Below, piece by piece: positions 1-9,304 of a stretch of DNA of 64,000 nucleotides. The stretch is from an uncultured Bacteroides sp. (lineage in GTDB: Bacteria > Bacteroidota > Bacteroidia > Bacteroidales > Bacteroidaceae). The stretch covers positions 54,662 to 118,661 of the forward strand of contig CAMTOQ010000004.1 of assembly GCA_947074205.1 (NCBI GenBank). Direction: 5' to 3'. Position 1 is the stretch's first letter; the number at the start of each line of letters is the position of its first letter. Below the pieces are notes generated by a model. It saw only the letters and a list, made by a program, of their open reading frames with translations. It was not told where the DNA came from and ran no database searches. Both the position numbers and the translations under genes were made by a program.

Positions 1-642
1 TACATCGAAGCTCCATTTACTTTGAGGTTTGGCAATCTTAAAGAAGAAGCTCTTATGATGATACTTAACTTTCTTGACGAATTGATGATTCACGCGGCGA
101 TGATCTTGGAGATACTTGCCATCAGTAAACCATCCATAAGACAACTCTGCTTTGAACTGGAGCCAAGGCCATAAGTAAACATAGTCAAATACGCCTAGTG
201 CAATCTGTGGTATAGGACGCGCATTGCCCGACCAAGTCAAACCACCACTGCTCAGTTCCTGATTGAGTAGAGGGGATTCAATCTCGCGTAAACCGGCCCA
301 TGCGCCTATCCATTTGTAACGGACATCAGCGTATCCTTGTTGCAACATAAAGACAGACTCAAAGCCATAAGCCACACCTAGATCTACACCTGCATCTACT
401 CGCCATGCTTCATTTATCGTGTCTTTATAGAAAACACCACCTCGCAAATAGGTATTATTCTTTAGTGACGAGAATCCGTGTTGCAAACTATTTTGCCATA
501 GGGGCACGTAGTCACCGGCATATATAGTGGTACCAAACTCAGCAAAAGTGTCGAGCGATTGAGCACACACACCTGTGTTTAACATTAAGCTTACTGCTAA
601 CACTAGTAGTAGGTTACATCTATTTTTTATCAACTTCAACAT
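1..642 (-). CDS. Wzi-like capsule assembly outer-membrane protein (3' part missing)
   Basis: I translated this frame by hand from the ATG at 642; it stays open to the left window edge, so about 214 N-terminal residues are visible. The first 27 residues form a signal peptide (KNR, then a leucine/valine-rich core, ending VCAQ). What follows alternates short aromatic-rich strands such as LRGGVFYKD, AWAGLREIES and PWLQFKAELSYGWF, which is how Bacteroidetes Wzi-family beta-barrels read. Wzi proteins sit in the outer membrane and help attach or organise capsular polysaccharide at the surface. It is the last visible gene of the minus-strand polysaccharide operon, 23 bp after the glycosyltransferase at 666-1652, which supports the call. 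Function is inferred from family resemblance and context. Confidence 0.72.
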   Translation of the reverse strand, partial: MLKLIKNRCNLLLVLAVSLMLNTGVCAQSLDTFAEFGTTIYAGDYVPLWQNSLQHGFSSLKNNTYLRGGVFYKDTINEAWRVDAGVDLGVAYGFESVFMLQQGYADVRYKWIGAWAGLREIESPLLNQELSSGGLTWSGNARPIPQIALGVFDYVYLWPWLQFKAELSYGWFTDGKYLQDHRRVNHQFVKKVKYHHKSFFFKIAKPQSKWSFDV

Positions 643-665
643 GAAATTCTTAGAATTAGTTGTAT

Positions 666-1652
666 CTATATTGTCCAATCAATACACTCTTTTCCACCCG
701 ACAGGGCTGCGTAATAAGAGAATACTGTAGGATAAATTTCTGCTGTCATCACTCGTATTACCAAGGCTGCTCTACCCATTTCGTAGAAGTCTACGAAAGT
801 CTTTAAAACTACATCATCTGTACTACTAAAGGAAATATGGCCTATCTCGCCATCAAGAACCACACAGTGTGGAAGTTCCTCTCTAACTCTAGTGAGGAAC
901 ATGGAGCTGTCTGAAAAAACTACAATTTTCTTATTGGAATACTGTCTCTGTATATCGGTTATTCCTTTTAGACATTTCTTTATGAGTTCCTCTTTCTGAT
1001 CTTGAGATAAGAAGTTAAATTGATTCTCTTCAAACTGCTCCAATGCATTTACAAATCGTAAATGCACAGCCACATAGCTATTTGGAGTCAGCGATATAGA
1101 GTCAAGTGCTTTTTGTAATAATTCCGTTGGTTGAAAGAGCTGTCGATACAACTCGCCCCATAGCATCTTATAATCTCCTATCTTATTTGTTTCCAGAATA
1201 TCATAGCCAATATAGTTGTACACATGGTATTGACGAATAGATTTGTCTAATTTAGGAACCTTTCCGCCACCATTATAGGCTAAGATACGAGAGTTTTTTA
1301 AGCTATAGCTCAATTCATCTAGTTCTGCATAGTGCGTACTTCCTACATAGTTCTCCAAATGGAAAGGGTGCTTAAAGATAATCTTAAAATCAAAACCGTT
1401 CTGCTGGGCGATATAGTAAGTACCAACAATTGCCTTTAGCCGATCGGCGAGGCCGGGATGCGAAATATTCGGGTCTATTATAAAATAGATTGTATTGCCT
1501 TGTACACTCTTATCCAATGTCCAATGGTACTGACGTCGGTAATACTTTATGCCACGACACCAATAGCGGCAATCATTCACACTTGTCTGACAATACTTCT
1601 TATAATATTTATTAGTGCGTAGGAAGCACTTTAGCTTTTCAATTATAATCAT
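666..1652 (-). CDS. fucosyltransferase-like glycosyltransferase
   Basis: A 328-residue soluble protein with no signal peptide. Near residues 65-90 it has HPGLADRLKAIVGTYYIAQQ, which resembles the G-L-x-(D/N)-R-L segment of the GT11/GT23/NodZ group, and near residue 195 it has VAVHLRF, resembling the H-x-R motif that binds GDP-fucose in that superfamily. The C-terminal FVDFYEMGRA region fits the nucleotide-binding half of a GT-B fold. It probably adds a deoxysugar to a lipid-linked repeat unit in the cytoplasm. It lies between the GT4 gene and the Wzi-like gene in the exopolysaccharide operon. Donor and acceptor cannot be read from sequence; it could be another GT-B family with a similar fold. 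Confidence 0.55.
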   Translation of the reverse strand: MIIIEKLKCFLRTNKYYKKYCQTSVNDCRYWCRGIKYYRRQYHWTLDKSVQGNTIYFIIDPNISHPGLADRLKAIVGTYYIAQQNGFDFKIIFKHPFHLENYVGSTHYAELDELSYSLKNSRILAYNGGGKVPKLDKSIRQYHVYNYIGYDILETNKIGDYKMLWGELYRQLFQPTELLQKALDSISLTPNSYVAVHLRFVNALEQFEENQFNFLSQDQKEELIKKCLKGITDIQRQYSNKKIVVFSDSSMFLTRVREELPHCVVLDGEIGHISFSSTDDVVLKTFVDFYEMGRAALVIRVMTAEIYPTVFSYYAALSGGKECIDWTI

Positions 1653-1674
1653 AGTCTGATTTCTGTAAGTTACA

Positions 1675-2865
1675 TTAATCTCTGCTATAAGCAGTCATTA
1701 TCTTCTTATAATAGGTCTCTTCAGAAAATCGTTCTAAAGATTGAGAGGACAATAAATCGTTATTAATATCCTTAGCAAAGAGAGAAGAAACTCTATTGTG
1801 GAAATCTACTTCATCGCCAACATTAAAAATTTCACTATACTCATCAGTAAGTAACTCTGGTATTCCACCAATATTTGCACCTAGAACAGGTGTACCGCAA
1901 CATAATGATTCAATGACACTCAGCGGATTATTATCATAGCAAATGGAAGGAATAACCATGAATTTTGAACGTTTTACCAACTCTACCACACCATGGCTAT
2001 CCAGATGACCTAAGAATATTATAGACGAAGATTCATACTTCTTCCTTAGCTCCGCCTCCAAAGGCCCCGTACCTGCAACATACAGTTTATAAGGCAGCTT
2101 ATTTGCCATTTCTAGCAATTGACGAATACCTTTTTCTGTAGACAGTCGACCAATATAGCAATAAGCATTCTCCTTATCTACTTTAACCGACTGGATTTGC
2201 GAAACTTTATTATCAACTATAAAGTTACAGATAGTTTTCATTTTAACGATAGGAAAACCTCCCTTTGACATTATCTTCTGCATAAAAGCACTAGGGCAAA
2301 CAAAGCAATCGGTCCAACTTGAAAGCTTATCTTTACTCCACAATACAGCTTCCATCCATGCCAACCCGCTTGCAAGAAGATTGTTTTTCATACATTTCTT
2401 CTTCAGAACAGGTAACTTGTTGTCAAAGCACTCTTCGCAAACTTTATCGTTATATAGACAAGAATAAGAGGGGCAAATTAATTTATAGTCGTGTAAGGTC
2501 CATACCACCCTCACCCCTCTTCTATGGGCTATTTGGGCAAGTACCGGCGAAAGATAAGAGTGAATATTATGGAGGTGAACTACGTCGGGCTGAAAATCGT
2601 CTAGCAGACGATTAAAAGACTCTTCGGCTCCTTTACCAAATAGAAGGCGATTGGCTGCAGCGATTTTGTTAAACACTCCGCCACCGCTAAATGAGACTTC
2701 TTTAGGGAAGTATACCTGCTCGGGATAACTGATATTTTCAGGAAAGTCCATCGCGAAAAAAGACACAGTATGTCCCTTGCGTTCGAGCAATCTACGCAAC
2801 TCTAAGGCACATATACAGTCGCCACCACGAGGATATATAAATTTATTAGCTATTATTATTTTCAT
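1675..2865 (-). CDS. family 4 glycosyltransferase
   Basis: A retaining GT-B glycosyltransferase, 396 residues from the ATG at 2865. An upstream in-frame ATG at 2919 would add 18 residues lying inside the flippase gene; the family normally begins MKIIIANKF-like, so 2865 is preferred. The N-terminal domain has the glycine turn YPRGGD and HDYKLICP near residue 125. The C-terminal domain opens with YIGRLSTEKG near 237, and the E-x7-E-type donor site appears as NNPLSVIESLCCGTPV near 303. It transfers a sugar from a nucleotide donor onto the growing repeat unit at the inner membrane. The start overlaps the flippase stop by 20 bp, indicating translational coupling. The sugar is unknown. Confidence 0.85.
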   Translation of the reverse strand: MKIIIANKFIYPRGGDCICALELRRLLERKGHTVSFFAMDFPENISYPEQVYFPKEVSFSGGGVFNKIAAANRLLFGKGAEESFNRLLDDFQPDVVHLHNIHSYLSPVLAQIAHRRGVRVVWTLHDYKLICPSYSCLYNDKVCEECFDNKLPVLKKKCMKNNLLASGLAWMEAVLWSKDKLSSWTDCFVCPSAFMQKIMSKGGFPIVKMKTICNFIVDNKVSQIQSVKVDKENAYCYIGRLSTEKGIRQLLEMANKLPYKLYVAGTGPLEAELRKKYESSSIIFLGHLDSHGVVELVKRSKFMVIPSICYDNNPLSVIESLCCGTPVLGANIGGIPELLTDEYSEIFNVGDEVDFHNRVSSLFAKDINNDLLSSQSLERFSEETYYKKIMTAYSRD

Positions 2866-4165
2866 AAGGTAAATTTTGCTTAGTGTTGTCGTATTTATAT
2901 ATGAAATACCACAATTCAAGAGCTGTTATCGTTTCAGCTATTACAAATGCTATTGCATAACCAGTAATTACGAAATCGCGAATTAAAAAGAAATAGACTA
3001 TACAAGAAATTATATTAGCCGATACCATCACATATATATAACGCTTAATCTTTTGCTTGGTAAAATACAGCTTAGCCCATACCTGCCCAAAGCTCATAAA
3101 TGGAAGTGATATTATACAAATGGCCAACACTATTATAATCTGCTGAATCGCATCTTCGGGAAGTTTTCCTAGACCATACAGAATAGTGACTAAAGGAACC
3201 CTCAATAACAATACGCCAATAGCTATAACCGAAGCTATCGCAAAGACATAATACGAAACCTTCTTAGTCAACTTATTTAATTCCTCAACTTTATTCTGTG
3301 CATTGAGCTCGTTCAATTTCACCTGCATTACTATTGAGAGCTGTTGAAGCAATGCAAATGGCGCCTGAACTAGCTTAGCGGCATAGTTGACGATGGTCAC
3401 CGACCCCACTTGAAATTGCGACAGTAAATAAAAAGGGAATGTGCTGATAAAAATCACCAAACACTGATTCAGTAGCAATCCTCCCATGGTATTGTAAGTA
3501 GCACGTAATAACTTAAAATCGAATACAAAGAAACGCCACTTAGTGATTCGTTTTAAACAACATACAAATATAACCATTGCCACAAGCTCCAATGCTACGG
3601 CACCAATCATCATAGAGAAGCCACCAAAAGTCTGATACAGAAATATTGTAGCCACAATGATTGCGGTATTCAATGAGACATTCAGCCAAACGGGTGCTGT
3701 GAAATACTTATAAGAAACCAAGATCTCAGCAAATACCGAGTTGAGAGCTATCAAGAATGTTACAGGCAGAAATAAATAGTAAATGGGGAGATTGACAGCT
3801 ATTTCCAAAGCGTCAAAACGAGTTATTATATTCATGAAAGGTTGTGCCAATAGTCCTAATACAATCAGCAGGAGGAAGCCAACACAAAAAACAAGTAAAA
3901 GAAATGAATTCAGAAACTGCATCTCTTTCAAAGCACCTTGATTGGTTCTAAACTCCATCGAACGGGGAACCAAAATAGAAGATGTCACCATTTGAATCAT
4001 ACCACCAACTAAAAATGCTAGATTGATAAGATAGAAATAGATATCTGTAGTGGTATTTATGCCACAATAGTAGGCTATACAGAGTTGCTGAGCGAAAGCA
4101 ATAACTTTAGCTACAAAGCTCAAACCTGAGGAGTAGAGAGCACCTTTCTTATAACTTTTTGCCAT
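2846..4165 (-). CDS. Wzx-like polysaccharide flippase (MATE/MOP superfamily)
   Basis: A 439-residue integral membrane protein with about 12-14 hydrophobic segments and short charged loops. The N-terminus (GALYSSGLSFVAKVIAF, then YYCGINTTTDIYFYL) is typical of MOP-superfamily lipid-linked oligosaccharide flippases of the MurJ/Wzx kind. It would move undecaprenyl-diphosphate-linked repeat units across the inner membrane for polymerisation. Its start overlaps the polymerase gene by 17 bp, and the GT4 gene overlaps its end. MurJ itself is a formal alternative, but the polysaccharide neighbours make a Wzx role far more likely. Confidence 0.82.
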   Translation of the reverse strand: MAKSYKKGALYSSGLSFVAKVIAFAQQLCIAYYCGINTTTDIYFYLINLAFLVGGMIQMVTSSILVPRSMEFRTNQGALKEMQFLNSFLLLVFCVGFLLLIVLGLLAQPFMNIITRFDALEIAVNLPIYYLFLPVTFLIALNSVFAEILVSYKYFTAPVWLNVSLNTAIIVATIFLYQTFGGFSMMIGAVALELVAMVIFVCCLKRITKWRFFVFDFKLLRATYNTMGGLLLNQCLVIFISTFPFYLLSQFQVGSVTIVNYAAKLVQAPFALLQQLSIVMQVKLNELNAQNKVEELNKLTKKVSYYVFAIASVIAIGVLLLRVPLVTILYGLGKLPEDAIQQIIIVLAICIISLPFMSFGQVWAKLYFTKQKIKRYIYVMVSANIISCIVYFFLIRDFVITGYAIAFVIAETITALELWYFIYKYDNTKQNLPYENNNS

Positions 4166-5333
4166 ATTTGTAAGGAGGTAAAATCATACCTAAAAGTATT
4201 AATATAAAAAGCCCTCTATTGTGCGTAAAGGTAGCATCGGCAACACCTTCAATTAAAAAGAATATAAATATGGATATAATCAAAAAGAAGTCTCGTGGAT
4301 TAGTTTTCTGAAGAGACATACCTTTCTTCACAATCCAAAACCAGAACGAAAAATAAAGTACCAAACCTACTATACCAAACTGGGCTAGTTCAGGATAAAA
4401 AGCATCTGCAATAAAAGCTGGATACTCTTTGGACAATCCATAAAGTTGATCGATATTATACTCGGCATAGGTTTTTGAATAATATTCCCCCGAAACGTAT
4501 GTACCAAAAGAGGCCAACCCACTGCCAAATGGAAAATAATCTAGGAATATCAACAAGGCAGTAACCATCATTGCTGGGCGACTCCACATCTCACGGGAAT
4601 TCATGGCGCCATCAATATAGTAAATTACTATTTTTTGCCAAGTAAGGAGTAAAGCTACTACCAATACTAATAATATAGCAATAATAGTCTTTACATTAAG
4701 TTTAATCTCGCCACCGAGTTTTATAAATACTATCAATATTAAAGCTACTCCCCAGAAACCATAAAATTTCGAGCGAGTAGAAAGCATGCCGGTAGTCAGA
4801 ATCAGGATAAAGATAAGTATCTCCGTCCATGTAAATGAACTGCAATAAAGAAAAAGTAAGGCCGACACTATAGCCGAGGTGGCCAAACGTGATGGGTGCC
4901 CAAAGAAGGTCCAAAGATTGCCTGTAAGATAAATCACTACTATGAGGCAAGCGATTATAATACAGAGGATACAAGTAAACCTTCGCTGTTTTGTAGTTAA
5001 CTGGGGCATGATGAGCCAAGCACAGAAGAATCCAATAAAAGGTTTAATCTGTATCACCATATCCTTTAGAATGGCTTGTGGCAAATTTGATTTGATAAGC
5101 AGCGAATAGACTACATAGAATAAAAAAACACCACCTACGCAAAGCAAGGGACGAAGCTCTTTCATATTCTTTCGTTCCCAAACAGTGACTCCAGCAAATA
5201 AAACTAGGAAAGCTGCCATCAACTCATCAGTAAAGTCGAATTCGAGATAATCATAGAAGATTACCCCGAACAGATACCCAAATATCAAAAAGTAGAAGAA
5301 AAGGGTATTTTTTGAAACAACCAAATGCCGCAT
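4149..5333 (-). CDS. O-antigen polymerase/ligase-like membrane protein (Wzy-like)
   Basis: A 394-residue polytopic membrane protein with roughly 10-11 transmembrane segments and one larger periplasmic loop around residues 240-310, which contains DYFPFGSGLASFGTY. A G-x-G-x-x-S/F-type segment followed by a loop and the late helix AQFGIVGLVLYFSFWFW is the usual pattern of the O-antigen polymerase/ligase (PF04932-like) superfamily. It would polymerise flipped repeat units on the periplasmic face, working with the chain-length protein encoded just upstream (6 bp gap). Sequence identity in this family is low, so the call rests on topology plus position in the operon. Confidence 0.75.
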   Translation of the reverse strand: MRHLVVSKNTLFFYFLIFGYLFGVIFYDYLEFDFTDELMAAFLVLFAGVTVWERKNMKELRPLLCVGGVFLFYVVYSLLIKSNLPQAILKDMVIQIKPFIGFFCAWLIMPQLTTKQRRFTCILCIIIACLIVVIYLTGNLWTFFGHPSRLATSAIVSALLFLYCSSFTWTEILIFILILTTGMLSTRSKFYGFWGVALILIVFIKLGGEIKLNVKTIIAILLVLVVALLLTWQKIVIYYIDGAMNSREMWSRPAMMVTALLIFLDYFPFGSGLASFGTYVSGEYYSKTYAEYNIDQLYGLSKEYPAFIADAFYPELAQFGIVGLVLYFSFWFWIVKKGMSLQKTNPRDFFLIISIFIFFLIEGVADATFTHNRGLFILILLGMILPPYKYGKKL

Positions 5334-5339
5334 GGCGTT

Positions 5340-6893
5340 TTATCCTTTCTTATTTGATAGAGCTATTTTCACTCCAATTACAGCTGCCGAAAGCATGCAT
5401 GCAATTAAAAAGGCAATAATCAGAACAACTGTGCCTTTAGGAAACACATGCTTATATGATGCATAAGGTTTGTCTACAATACGCCCCGCAATCTCATCAG
5501 GAGAGTTCACTAACTCCTTTTCTTGAAGTTTCTGCATCAAGAAGAGGTACATGGTCTCTTTCATCTTTTGCTGACGTTTCATCTCTATGAACTCGCGTTC
5601 TTGTGTAGGCAGTTGGTCTACTTGGCGACTTAATTTGGAATCTTTAGCAACCAAAGCGTCTAAACTGATCTGCGTATTATTTCGAATACTTTGAATTGAC
5701 TCAAGGAGCATTTTACGTTGCTCTCTAAGTTGAATCTCTGTAAGTTGAAGCACAGGATTGCCAGCTTCAGTCGTTTGCAGCAGACGCTGTCTATCAAGAG
5801 CTAGTTGATTATAAGCCAAAATAGCTTTATCGCCTAAACCATCAATAATGGGAATAGCCGAATACATATTCTCAGGTTTCTGCATATAGTTGATCACATA
5901 ATCAATCATACGAAGACGAGTCTCTGTTTCAAGTATCAGTCGCTCTGTCTCTTTATTGCCCATATAGGTCACCGAACCATAAGCCTCAAGATCGGGCATT
6001 TTATTTTTTTGCTTATAATTTTCTATTTTATGCTCTAGCATAGCCAATTCCATGGTTATTGTATCCAAACGCTCACGAACAAACTGAGCATTTAGATTGG
6101 CATCATGTATCTTCACATCTTTAGAATAGACATTATAACGTTCCATAATACCATTAAGCAACCTAAACGCACCAGGGATGTTAGAAGAGCTTGTAGTTAT
6201 TTCAACAATATCAGAAATTGTTTCGGAAGGATTCACTGCTACCTCCTTAATCAACTCTTCATAGGCATATTGTAGTGGGTATAGATTGACAGTATACTTT
6301 TCGCTAGCAATAGGCGCTAACTGAGTAAACATAACACTTCCACAAGGCATATCCAAAGTAAAAGGAAAATGTAGATCTTTATGGGTTATCTTCTTAAATG
6401 ATTTAGATGTTGCTGTGAGCTTAACAACCTCACCATTCTCAATCTTCATAACTATCTCAATAGGATGTTGTAAAGTATTTAAGAATTGCTGAGTGGCAAC
6501 GATACCAAAAGGAAGCTCATCTAGGTTTAGAATTCTCTTTTTAAGTCTTTCACGCGTAGTGACTTCAAACTGCATATCATTGTCGGATATTACTTTAACA
6601 AGGTTGTCACGAGAAGTCATTACCATTACCTCATCTTCAATATTAACGCCACTTGAAGCGCCACCAAGAAGTCCGCCTAGTCCTGATGATTTTAGCATTT
6701 TCATCTCAGAAAGCATGCCTTGTTTTTCGCCTAAGAGCTGAATACGAGAGGTTACGGCATATTCTTTTGGAGTAACCAAAAGAAAAACAATAGCTCCAAT
6801 CAAGCACACTATACCGATTGGAACATATATCTTCCAGTAACCAAACATCTGCTTTATCAACTCTCCAAGATGTATATTTTCGTCTTTTGTCAT
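5340..6893 (-). CDS. polysaccharide chain-length determinant (Wzz/GumC-like, no kinase domain)
   Basis: A 517-residue polysaccharide co-polymerase. A first transmembrane helix is near residues 19-40 and a second near 488-510, with a long periplasmic region between them that is rich in coiled coil (about 265-450) and carries the GNVR-like block EREFIEMKRQQKMKETMYLF near 440. The protein ends shortly after the second helix (IALSNKKG), so the cytoplasmic BY-kinase domain found in Wzc-type proteins is absent. It should set chain length and link the inner-membrane polymerase to the Wza-like exporter, whose gene lies 29 bp upstream. A separate kinase, if used, is outside this window. Confidence 0.85.
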   Translation of the reverse strand: MTKDENIHLGELIKQMFGYWKIYVPIGIVCLIGAIVFLLVTPKEYAVTSRIQLLGEKQGMLSEMKMLKSSGLGGLLGGASSGVNIEDEVMVMTSRDNLVKVISDNDMQFEVTTRERLKKRILNLDELPFGIVATQQFLNTLQHPIEIVMKIENGEVVKLTATSKSFKKITHKDLHFPFTLDMPCGSVMFTQLAPIASEKYTVNLYPLQYAYEELIKEVAVNPSETISDIVEITTSSSNIPGAFRLLNGIMERYNVYSKDVKIHDANLNAQFVRERLDTITMELAMLEHKIENYKQKNKMPDLEAYGSVTYMGNKETERLILETETRLRMIDYVINYMQKPENMYSAIPIIDGLGDKAILAYNQLALDRQRLLQTTEAGNPVLQLTEIQLREQRKMLLESIQSIRNNTQISLDALVAKDSKLSRQVDQLPTQEREFIEMKRQQKMKETMYLFLMQKLQEKELVNSPDEIAGRIVDKPYASYKHVFPKGTVVLIIAFLIACMLSAAVIGVKIALSNKKG

Positions 6894-6922
6894 TGTCGTA
6901 TATAAGAAAGATAAATATTAAA

Positions 6923-7723
6923 TTATTTTACCAATAAAGCAATAGCCAACGATGCTATCACCGATACCGCACTTACAATAGTGGAGGCTAAAGAGATATT
7001 AAATTGTGCACTTTGGCTGTATCGTGCATTGCCTTTGCGCGCCTTATTAGGCTCAACGTATACTACATCGTTTTGTTGTAAATAATAGTAAGGAGAGGAG
7101 AATATTTCAGAAGAGGTTAAGTCCAAACGTTGAAATTCTTTTTTACCATTAACTTCACGAATCAATAACACATTATCTCTTTGTCCTTGAATAGTCAAAT
7201 CACCAGCTGCTCCAATTGCTTCTAACACAGTAACCCTTTCGCTCAATATCTTTTGCATCCCTGGTTTGGCTACTTCGCCTAATACAGATATCTTAAAGTT
7301 CTGAAGCTTTACACTTATAATTGGTGATTTAGCATAAACCGAAATTTTTGTTTTCAAAAGTTCAGCCAACTGCATACAGGTCATCCCAGCAACGTGTATT
7401 TGTCCTAATACGGGGAATTCAATATTTCCTTCTCTATTGACTAAATAGGTTTGAAGAGATGAGGTTGATTTTAGCGTGATCTCTTCCGATGGCTGTACAG
7501 AAACAACAGGTAGATTGAAAGCAGCTACTGCAGCTGGGTCAACACTTGAAACTACTATAGAAAGCTCATCATCTGATACTATTTTTGTTTCATAGTTATT
7601 ATCGGAAGCGCTTTCAATAGCAGAAACAGAATTTATATTGGGGAAATAAGCAACTTTATCAGGAGTTTTGCATGAGGCCATTAACAGCAGCGAGGAGATA
7701 AAAAAAATGTTTCGTAAAGTCAT
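6923..7723 (-). CDS. polysaccharide export lipoprotein (Wza-like)
   Basis: First gene of the minus-strand polysaccharide operon, 266 residues. The N-terminus is a lipoprotein signal with lipobox LLMASC (Cys at residue 19). A poly-export domain follows at about 45-140 (DDELSIVVSSVDPAAVAAFN, VNREGNIEFPVLGQIHVAG), then an SLBB-like domain at about 145-225 (ISVLGEVAKPGMQKI). It ends with a hydrophobic helix and a short positive tail (ALLVK), as in Bacteroidetes homologues shorter than E. coli Wza. It forms the outer-membrane/periplasmic channel for polysaccharide export. No exact TAnnTTTG element was found in the 359 bp upstream. Confidence 0.88.
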   Translation of the reverse strand: MTLRNIFFISSLLLMASCKTPDKVAYFPNINSVSAIESASDNNYETKIVSDDELSIVVSSVDPAAVAAFNLPVVSVQPSEEITLKSTSSLQTYLVNREGNIEFPVLGQIHVAGMTCMQLAELLKTKISVYAKSPIISVKLQNFKISVLGEVAKPGMQKILSERVTVLEAIGAAGDLTIQGQRDNVLLIREVNGKKEFQRLDLTSSEIFSSPYYYLQQNDVVYVEPNKARKGNARYSQSAQFNISLASTIVSAVSVIASLAIALLVK

Positions 7724-8045
7724 TATTATAGTATATAAAATTAAGTAAATAGATAAGTCGTATCCTTTTTACAACTGCAATAACGCATCTATAAAGATTT
7801 TATTATACTATTTCACACTTTTATTCAAGTTTAAAGGCTTCTATTCGCTATGCTAGCAGATAGGAAACATTGCATAGATTGCATTTGCAATTAGTGTATA
7901 ACCTCAGTTTATTCTAAGCAATTCCACGAATGAACACAACAAACCTAGCGAGTCAACATTTATAACCATACGAGGATATTCTCCAAGAAAAGGCGAGTCA
8001 GGCAAAAAAAATAGCAGCTCAGAAACTAAAATATTCCACTTTTTA
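7724..8045. other. intergenic region between divergent wza-like and HU/SPOR genes
   Basis: AT-rich spacer of about 320 bp. I see no convincing open frame and no RNA gene. It must hold the promoter of the minus-strand polysaccharide operon, but no exact minus-strand TAnnTTTG was found. No inverted repeats of the type that flank invertible capsule promoters were seen, and there is no UpxY/UpxZ-type antiterminator gene between the promoter region and the export gene. Confidence 0.5.
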
Positions 8046-8077
8046 TTGATATAAAATCATTAGAATAACTATTTTTG
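8046..8077 (+). promoter_or_regulatory. promoter of the HU/SPOR gene, abutting its start codon
   Basis: An exact -7 element TATTTTTG (8070-8077) lies 21 bp after a TTG (8046-8048) that can serve as the -33 element. Transcription would start about 4-6 bases after 8077, which is at or next to the ATG at 8083. If used as drawn, the mRNA would be leaderless or nearly so. Confidence 0.6.
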
Positions 8078-8082
8078 TATTT

Positions 8083-9258
8083 ATGAAAGAATTGGCACAG
8101 CATATAGAAACTCTATTACTTGAAAACGACTGCGTAATTATCCCCAATTTTGGAGGATTTATTGCTCACAACACCCCCGCAAAAATTGATCTTGAAACGG
8201 GACAGTTTTTGCCTCCAAGCCGCACTATTGGCTTCAATCCGCAACTGACAATAAACGATGGTTTGTTAGCTCAGTCATATATGCTACTTCACGATGCAAA
8301 TTTCCCTCAAGCTTCACGCATGATTGAGAAGGAAATTAAAGAGCTATCTAGCCAACTTCACGAAGTGGGGAAAGTACTAATTCACAATATAGGCGAGCTT
8401 CGCTATACCATGGAAGGCAAATATAGTTTTGCCCCACAAAGCGCAAAGCTCAACACGACTAGTCTTTACGGACTGGAGAGTTTCAATATGAAACCTCTAA
8501 GCATGATTCGTGCTGAGAAGATTGTTACTGCCACTATTCCTAGAAAAACAGCCGAAAAAAATAAGGAGAAAGAGATTACTCTCAAGCCTTCAACTACCAT
8601 ACATCATCCTGGAATAGGAAAAAGTATTGCTAGATACGCTGCCGTGGCAGCCGCTGCAATCCTATTCTTCTTCGTATTGTCAAAACCCATAGAAAACAAC
8701 TACTCGGTTATAGGCAATCAAGCCAATCTATTTTCCGCAGATCTTTTTGATAGCCATGCTAACAGATCGGTGACAAAATCACCTATTCTTTTACCTAGTT
8801 CGACTGCGCAAAACAAAAAGACCTCAACAGCCCTACCAAAAACATCGCAACCAATTGTAGTGAAAGAGGTGGTTGTTGCAAAAACAGAAGAGGCTAAACC
8901 TATTGCTACCGCTTCTACGATTGTTGCTGAAGCTAGCCTGCCGAAAAACAATGAGATAAGTTCTACCGCAACAGTCACTGCAAAAAACATAGTGGCGACA
9001 CCTGCAGCTGCAAAACCAGCTGCTGAGATAAAGAAAAGGTTTCATGTAGTCGTTGGTTCAACCACTGAAAAGAGCAAGGCTGAGACACTGCTTAGCAAAC
9101 TCAAATCTCAGAACCATAACGATGCTACAATCATTTCTAACGGAGAAAGATTACGCATATGCATAAATTCTTATGCAACTAGAGAAGAAGCTCAAAAAGA
9201 AGTAAATACCTTGAGAGGAGGTACTACCTATAATGACGCATGGTTGTTTGTGAAATAA
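8083..9258 (+). CDS. HU-like (CCDC81-type) domain protein with SPOR domain
   Basis: A 391-residue protein with an N-terminal HU/CCDC81-like domain at 1-75 (MKELAQHIETLLLENDCVII, PNFGGFIAH), a second similar segment to about 130, one transmembrane helix near 184-200 (AAAAILFFFVL), a low-complexity Ala/Thr/Lys linker, and a C-terminal SPOR domain at about 317-391 (RFHVVVGST to AWLFVK). SPOR domains bind denuded septal glycan strands. The HU-like part should face the cytoplasm and the SPOR part the periplasm, so the protein may link the inner membrane to division-site peptidoglycan. The N-terminus matches the usual start of this Bacteroidales family, so the ATG at 8083 is kept although the promoter lies directly against it. 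The partner of the HU-like part is unknown. Confidence 0.8.
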   Translation: MKELAQHIETLLLENDCVIIPNFGGFIAHNTPAKIDLETGQFLPPSRTIGFNPQLTINDGLLAQSYMLLHDANFPQASRMIEKEIKELSSQLHEVGKVLIHNIGELRYTMEGKYSFAPQSAKLNTTSLYGLESFNMKPLSMIRAEKIVTATIPRKTAEKNKEKEITLKPSTTIHHPGIGKSIARYAAVAAAAILFFFVLSKPIENNYSVIGNQANLFSADLFDSHANRSVTKSPILLPSSTAQNKKTSTALPKTSQPIVVKEVVVAKTEEAKPIATASTIVAEASLPKNNEISSTATVTAKNIVATPAAAKPAAEIKKRFHVVVGSTTEKSKAETLLSKLKSQNHNDATIISNGERLRICINSYATREEAQKEVNTLRGGTTYNDAWLFVK

Positions 9259-9304
9259 TCATCGCCATCAATCTTACATATAATATATTAGACCTACCTG
9301 CATT

